From positions 3,313,583 through 3,377,582 of the forward strand of contig NZ_LT984803.1 of NCBI RefSeq assembly GCF_900250115.1: a DNA stretch of 64,000 nt, written 5' to 3'. The notes under the pieces are model-generated. The model was not told the origin of the DNA. It was given only the letters and a program-made list of their open reading frames with translations, and ran no database searches. The position numbers and the translations under genes were made by a program. This document shows, piece after piece, positions 60,049-64,000 of this stretch. This stretch comes from Cupriavidus taiwanensis (GTDB lineage: Bacteria > Pseudomonadota > Gammaproteobacteria > Burkholderiales > Burkholderiaceae). Position 1 is the first letter of the stretch, and the number at the start of each line of letters is the position of its first letter.

Positions 60049-60657
60049 ATGACTTCCATTCCTGTTTCCACCACCGGGCCACGCGGCAACGGCACGCGCC
60101 AACCCTTTGCGCTGCGTGAAGCCACCCGCGCCGACCTTCCCGCCATCCACGCCATCTACGCCCACCACGTGCAGCACGGCCGCGCCTCGTTCGAGGAAGT
60201 GCCGCCGAGCCTCGACGAGATGCAGTTGCGCCTTGCCGAAGTGCACCGCAAGGGCCTGCCCTACCTGGTTGCCGAGCGCGACGGCGAGGTGCTGGGCTAC
60301 GCCTATGCCTCGCCCTACCGCGCGCGCAGCGCCTACCGCTTCGCCATCGAAGACTCGATCTACATCGACCATCGGCGCGTCGGCGAAGGCCTGGGCCAGG
60401 CGCTGCTGGCGGCGCTGATCGCCCGCTGCGAAACCGGCCCGTGGCGCCAGATGGTCGCCCTCATCGCCTGCACCGCCACCGGCGAAGGCGCGGGCTCGCT
60501 GGCCCTGCACGAACGGCTGGGCTTCCGCACCGTCGGCCGGCTGGAAGCGGTGGGCTTCAAGCATGGGCAGTGGATCGATACGGTGCTGATGCAGCGGATA
60601 CTGGGTGCGGGGGCGGCGACGCTGCCGGTGCAGGCGGAATCGGCTTCCGTTCGATGA
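60049..60657 (+). CDS. GNAT acetyltransferase (phosphinothricin/MnaT-like)
   Basis: 202-residue enzyme. The GNAT core shows LREATRADLPAIHAIYAHHV, the FEEVPPSLDEMQ loop typical of phosphinothricin- and methionine-derivative acetyltransferases, acetyl-CoA motif HRRVGEGLGQALLAALIARC and the end LHERLGFRTVGRLEAVGFKH. Such enzymes acetylate methionine sulfone, methionine sulfoximine and related compounds. ATG 60049 is the first start with family-like spacing. Monocistronic. Confidence 0.88.
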   Translation: MTSIPVSTTGPRGNGTRQPFALREATRADLPAIHAIYAHHVQHGRASFEEVPPSLDEMQLRLAEVHRKGLPYLVAERDGEVLGYAYASPYRARSAYRFAIEDSIYIDHRRVGEGLGQALLAALIARCETGPWRQMVALIACTATGEGAGSLALHERLGFRTVGRLEAVGFKHGQWIDTVLMQRILGAGAATLPVQAESASVR

Positions 60658-60782
60658 GGCGGCTGCGCGGCTGCAGCATCTTCCTGAGCCTGGAACGGCG
60701 AGCCGCGCACACATCGCGGCGTCCTTTATAGCCAGCCAGGATAACAACAGCCATTAACCCGGCCGTCCCCCCAACACAATGC

Positions 60783-60810
60783 AAAACGCCACGGAAACCC
60801 GTGGCGTTTT
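60783..60810. terminator. Bidirectional rho-independent terminator
   Basis: Perfect 12-base inverted repeat with AAAACGCCACGG and CCGTGGCGTTTT arms and a four-base loop. It ends the minus-strand M20 operon about 45 bases after its stop and can also stop plus-strand transcription from the GNAT gene. Confidence 0.9.
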
Positions 60811-60854
60811 GGATTAGCCAGCCGTCTGTTGGCGCTCTGGCAAATCGGCTTGCC

Positions 60855-62123
60855 TTACTTCATCAGGTCCGACAGCGCCAGCGCCACCACCTTGGTGGCA
60901 CGGTTCAGGTCGTTCAGGCGCAGGTTCTCGTCCGAGTTGTGGCCGCGAGCTTCCATCAGCGTGCGCGGGCCGGCACCGTACAGCACGGTGGGGATGCCGC
61001 GCTTGGTGTAGTGGCGGGCGTCGGTGTAGAGCGGCACGCCCTGCACCGGGATCTCGACGCCGAAGACCGACTCGGCACGGCTCTTCAGCGCGCCGATCAG
61101 CTTTTCCACGCCCGGCAGTTCCGACAGCGGCTCGGCCAGGATGATGCGCTCGACCTTCACTTCGATGCCGGGGCGGTCCTTGGCGGCCTTCTCGACCACG
61201 GCGCGGATCTCGCCCTCGGCGTCGAAGCCGATTTCCTCGGGGATCATGCGGCGGTCGACGCGGAAGGTCACCAGGTCAGGCACCACGTTGGTGTTGATGC
61301 CACCCTTGATCAGGCCGACGTTCAGCGTGGCGGTGTCGATCCCCGGCACCTTCGACTTGCGCGTCGCCAGTTCGGCGCGCAGGCCGTAGATCGCCTGCAG
61401 GATGTGGGTGGCAGCCTCGATCGCGTCGACGCCGGTGTGCGGCATGGCGGCGTGGCCCTGCTTGCCCTTGACCGTCACCTCGACGTGCAGGCAGCCGTTG
61501 TGCGACGAGGTGATGCCGTACGAAAACCCGGCCGAGATGGCGTAGTCGGCTTTGCTCAGGTTGTTGTCCAGCAGGAACTTCGGACCGATGTCGCCGCCGG
61601 TTTCCTCGTCATAGGTGAACTGCAGCTCGACCGCGCCGTTGATCTTCGCGCCCTGCTTCTCGGCTTCCATCAGCGCCAGCACGGCGTAGGTGTAGGTGGC
61701 GAAGTCCGACTTGGACACCGCCACGCCGCGCCCGTACATGACCGGGCCATGTTCGCTGTCGGCGATCTCGCCGCCGTACGGGTCCTTGGTCCAGCCCAGG
61801 CCGGGGGGCACCACGTCGCCGTGGGCGTTCATGGCGATGGTCGGGCCGCCCGTGCCGAACTGCTTGCGCACGATCAGGTTGGTGGCGCTGATCATGCCGG
61901 CGGCCTTGACCTGCTCGTCGGGCACCTTGTGGGCCTCCACCGTGAAGCCCAGGTCCTCCAGCAGTTCCTTGGCGCGCTTGCCGTGCGCGTCGCAATCGCC
62001 GGCCGGGTTGTCCGACGGCACCTTGACCAGTTCGGCCAGGAAGGCTTCCTGCTGCGGGCGGTGCTGGTCGATGAACTGCGTCAGCGTGGTTTCGATGGGG
62101 TTCATATTGTCTCGTGCGGTCAT
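60855..62123 (-). CDS. M20-family metallopeptidase / deacylase (ArgE/DapE-like)
   Basis: 422-residue di-zinc hydrolase. Metal and catalytic motifs are IAMNAHGDVVPPG (His, Asp), GRGVAVSKSDFATY, FTYDEETGGDIGP (catalytic Glu pair) and the dimerisation insert with GKQGHAAMPHTGVDAIEAA. The final His lies in EARGHNSDENLRLNDL. It acts on N-acyl or peptide bonds; substrate undefined. Starts at 62123 and 62105 are both possible. It is 54 bases downstream of the carbamoylase gene and so likely in one operon for degradation of amino-acid derivatives. Confidence 0.87.
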   Translation of the reverse strand: MTARDNMNPIETTLTQFIDQHRPQQEAFLAELVKVPSDNPAGDCDAHGKRAKELLEDLGFTVEAHKVPDEQVKAAGMISATNLIVRKQFGTGGPTIAMNAHGDVVPPGLGWTKDPYGGEIADSEHGPVMYGRGVAVSKSDFATYTYAVLALMEAEKQGAKINGAVELQFTYDEETGGDIGPKFLLDNNLSKADYAISAGFSYGITSSHNGCLHVEVTVKGKQGHAAMPHTGVDAIEAATHILQAIYGLRAELATRKSKVPGIDTATLNVGLIKGGINTNVVPDLVTFRVDRRMIPEEIGFDAEGEIRAVVEKAAKDRPGIEVKVERIILAEPLSELPGVEKLIGALKSRAESVFGVEIPVQGVPLYTDARHYTKRGIPTVLYGAGPRTLMEARGHNSDENLRLNDLNRATKVVALALSDLMK

Positions 62124-62177
62124 GACTTGTTCTCGTAACGACTGAAGGAGGTTCGGGTATGGCTTCCGGGCGCTGGC

Positions 62178-63443
62178 TTATTGCGGCAGCCGGAAGTGCT
62201 CGACGAAATCGCTGAACACGCGCGCGGACAGTGCGGCATCCTCGGCGGTCATGGTTTCGGTGGGATGGTGGCTGATGCCGCCGTTGCCGCAGCGCACGAA
62301 CAGCATGGCGACATCGGCGATGGCGGCAATCGCCATGGCGTCGTGGCCGGCGCCCGACGGCAGGTGGCGCACCGGCACGCCCTGGCGGGCGATGGCGGCG
62401 GCCCATTGCTCTTGCAGCCACGGGGCGCAGGGGACGCTGTTGGCCTCGTGGGTCTTGCGGATCTGCGTGCGCACGTTGCGGCGCGCGCAGACGCGCTCGA
62501 TTTCGGCCAGCACGTCGTTGACGGCGGCCTCGCGCTCGGCGTCCTCGCCGGCGCGGATGTCGATGGAAAACACGGCGCGGCCCGGCACCACGTTGGTGGC
62601 GCCGTTGGGCACGTTGAACTGGCCCACGGTGCCGACCAGGCCCGGCTTGCCGCCGCAGCGCTTCTCGATATACAGGCCGATCTCGGCACCGGCCATGGCG
62701 GCATCGCGGCGCATGTCCATCGGCACCGTGCCGGCGTGGCCGGCCAGGCCTTCCAGTTCGACGATAAAGCGCGTGGCGCCGGAAATCGCCGTGACCACGC
62801 CGACCGGCAGGCCCTCGTTCAGCAGCACCGGGCCCTGCTCGATATGCACCTCGATGAAGGCCGCGACCTTGCTGCGGTCATGCTTGGCGGCGGGCAGGTC
62901 GGCGGCGTCGAAGCCGGCCTCGCGCATCACTTCGCGCATGGTCTTGCCGCTGTCGTCGACGTTGTCCAGCACCTTCGTGTCGAAGGTGCCGGCGATGGCA
63001 CGGCTGCCCAGCAGCGTGGCCTTGAAGCGCACGCCCTCTTCCTCCGCAAAGCCGACCACTTCGAGCGCGAACGGGAAGCGCTTGCCCTGGCGGTTCCACT
63101 CTGCCACGCAGGCGATCGGCAGGATCACGCCCAGGTTGCCGTCATAGCGGCCGGCGTCGCGCACGGTGTCGAAATGCGAGCCGGTCAGCAGCGCCGGCGC
63201 GTCTGGCGTGGTGCCCTCGTAGCGGCCGATCACGTTGCCGGCGGCATCGCGCCGCACCGTCATGCCGGCCTGCTGCATCCATTCGGTCAGCTGGGCGGCG
63301 GCGCCGTGGTGGGCCTCGGTCAGGTAGGTGCGGGTGAGCATGCCGGGTTGCTCGGTGTGGACGGCCAGGGCATCGGCCCAGGCCATGATGCGCGTGCCTA
63401 CCTCTGCGGCTGCCGGCGTGCCGGCCGACGGATTTGCTGCCAT
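62178..63443 (-). CDS. Zn-dependent amidohydrolase (allantoate amidohydrolase / N-carbamoyl-L-amino-acid hydrolase family)
   Basis: 421-residue M20-type enzyme. Family hallmarks: LLTGSHFDTVRDAGRYDGNL, VVGFAEEEGVRFKATLLGSR, AFIEVHIEQGPVL, GLAGHAGTVPMDMRRDA and the C-terminal LPSGAGHDAMAI with SHHPTETM. It hydrolyses allantoate, ureidoglycolate, ureidopropionate or carbamoyl amino acids depending on subgroup. Subgroup not settled by eye. ATG at 63443 begins the usual N-terminus; the long in-frame extension upstream is non-coding. The promoter region lies between it and the divergent dctA-like gene. Confidence 0.9.
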   Translation of the reverse strand: MAANPSAGTPAAAEVGTRIMAWADALAVHTEQPGMLTRTYLTEAHHGAAAQLTEWMQQAGMTVRRDAAGNVIGRYEGTTPDAPALLTGSHFDTVRDAGRYDGNLGVILPIACVAEWNRQGKRFPFALEVVGFAEEEGVRFKATLLGSRAIAGTFDTKVLDNVDDSGKTMREVMREAGFDAADLPAAKHDRSKVAAFIEVHIEQGPVLLNEGLPVGVVTAISGATRFIVELEGLAGHAGTVPMDMRRDAAMAGAEIGLYIEKRCGGKPGLVGTVGQFNVPNGATNVVPGRAVFSIDIRAGEDAEREAAVNDVLAEIERVCARRNVRTQIRKTHEANSVPCAPWLQEQWAAAIARQGVPVRHLPSGAGHDAMAIAAIADVAMLFVRCGNGGISHHPTETMTAEDAALSARVFSDFVEHFRLPQ

Positions 63444-63838
63444 GCGTGTCTCCTGCTGGAAGTGCGTGAATGCCGCGGCGGCGTGGCTGGCGGGGTGCCA
63501 GTGCGGGCGGGTCGCCCATGGCCGAAGCTCTATTCTGTGCGATTCATGGTAGCACAGTGAATTCAAAAATTGCATACAAAAATGATATGCACTATATTCG
63601 GTTCCACGTTCAGACAATCCGCCACGGACAATCCGGTCCGGACAGCGGATTGCGTGGATTCCGCCCCAACAGGGGGGCTGTCCGCGCGGTGGCGCGTTCC
63701 GGACCAGGAGCCCCGCCCGAGACGTAAGGCCGGCAGCCCACCCAGCCGTCAGAGCAGTACGGGGCCGCCGGTGATTCCTGGATCGAAAATGGGCCAGCCA
63801 GCGCACACGCAAAGGGCCGGCCCGGCACGGAGACAACC
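63444..63838. promoter_or_regulatory. Divergent control region of the amidohydrolase operon and dctA-like gene
   Basis: 395 bases without a gene. The part 63555-63605 is AT-rich and carries an operator-like repeat (63571-63591). The remainder is GC-rich without clear signals. Both divergent promoters must lie here, so shared control of hydrolysis and uptake is possible. Confidence 0.45.
63571..63591. promoter_or_regulatory. Operator-like inverted repeat
   Basis: TGCATA (63571-63576) and TATGCA (63586-63591) in inverted orientation with a nine-base A-rich spacer. This is the size of sites bound by GntR/FCD-type or LysR-type regulators. No regulator gene is visible inside the window, so the binding protein is unknown. 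Confidence 0.5.
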
Positions 63839-64000
63839 ATGCAGCACGCAGTTCCCTCGCAGCACCGCCCGGGCACCCCACGCCTGCACACCCGCTTTAC
63901 CCGCTCGCTGTTCGGCCAGGTGCTGATCGCCCTGGTGATCGGCACGGCACTCGGCCTCGCCTTCCCCGAATTCGCCGCCAAGCTCAAGCCGCTCGGAGAT
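63839..64000 (+). CDS. dctA: 5' end of a dicarboxylate/amino acid:cation symporter (DctA-like), cut by window edge
   Basis: The first 54 residues are present. After a basic lead (HRPGTPRLHTRFTRS) the sequence LFGQVLIALVIGTALGLAFP and AAKLKPLGD matches the start of DAACS-family carriers such as DctA, which import succinate, fumarate and malate with protons or sodium. The frame is open to the edge. It is divergent from the amidohydrolase operon. Confidence 0.8.
   Translation, partial: MQHAVPSQHRPGTPRLHTRFTRSLFGQVLIALVIGTALGLAFPEFAAKLKPLGD

Overview
The window is one contiguous GC-rich stretch of bacterial chromosome with dense gene packing. No phage, insertion sequence, CRISPR array or plasmid gene was seen. 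Gene content and protein style (Burkholderiales-type type II secretion genes, a complete sox cluster, an NsrR/flavohaemoglobin pair, an rsmI-yraN-diaA-dolP block) point to a betaproteobacterium of the Burkholderiaceae, most likely Cupriavidus or a close relative. This is inferred from gene content, not from a database search.

Layout. 1-5.7 kb: a TetR regulator, a Kef-type K+/H+ antiporter with its flavodoxin-like partner, a GNAT acetyltransferase, an Lrp-type regulator and a periplasmic EF-hand protein. 5.9-20.3 kb: type II secretion. gspC lies on the minus strand. An NO-detoxification pair (hmp, nsrR, each with an NsrR-like operator) separates it from the plus-strand run gspG-H-I-J-K-L-M-N-D-E-F. 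No prepilin peptidase gene is present here. 20.4-25.7 kb: an NYN-OST-HTH protein and a 1201-residue fused indolepyruvate ferredoxin oxidoreductase. 25.8-35.8 kb: mixed metabolism and transport, including an HD-domain protein, GFA and VOC proteins, three MFS transporters, a DODA-type dioxygenase, 3-methyladenine glycosylase I and a CDF metal transporter. 35.8-38.5 kb: a worn-down accessory locus with a racemase-family protein lacking the usual cysteines, an MFS remnant and an RpiR regulator. 38.5-41.9 kb: a large unrecognised lipoprotein behind a 600-base leader, a glycosyltransferase-like protein and tRNA-Ala(CGC). 42-53.5 kb, minus strand: the sulfur-oxidation region, read as fccA-fccB-(EamA, frameshifted)-soxR-soxC-soxD-cytochrome c-soxY-soxZ-dsrE-soxA-soxX-thioredoxin-soxB. 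53.6-57.4 kb: dolP, diaA, yraN, rsmI and rlpA. 57.7-64 kb: a metallo-hydrolase, a DEDD exonuclease, an ArsC-like protein, a GNAT enzyme, two M20-type amidohydrolases and the 5' end of a dctA-type gene.

How it works together. The sox genes encode a complete periplasmic thiosulfate oxidation system: SoxAX loads the substrate onto SoxYZ, SoxB hydrolyses sulfate off, and SoxCD oxidises the remaining sulfane sulfur. FccAB adds sulfide oxidation. SoxR, an ArsR-family protein with cysteines placed as in persulfide sensors, has an inverted repeat just upstream of its probable start. The Gsp proteins form an outer-membrane secretion machine whose substrates are not encoded in an obvious way here.

No clearly new multi-gene system was identified. 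The best leads are the placement of gspC behind an NsrR-controlled gene, the lipoprotein with its palindrome-rich leader, the convergent intergenic region at 34.07-34.43 kb packed with GTATAC sites and DnaA-box-like words, the EamA gene with two compensating indels, and the free cytochrome c that resembles the C-terminal haem domain of its neighbour SoxD.
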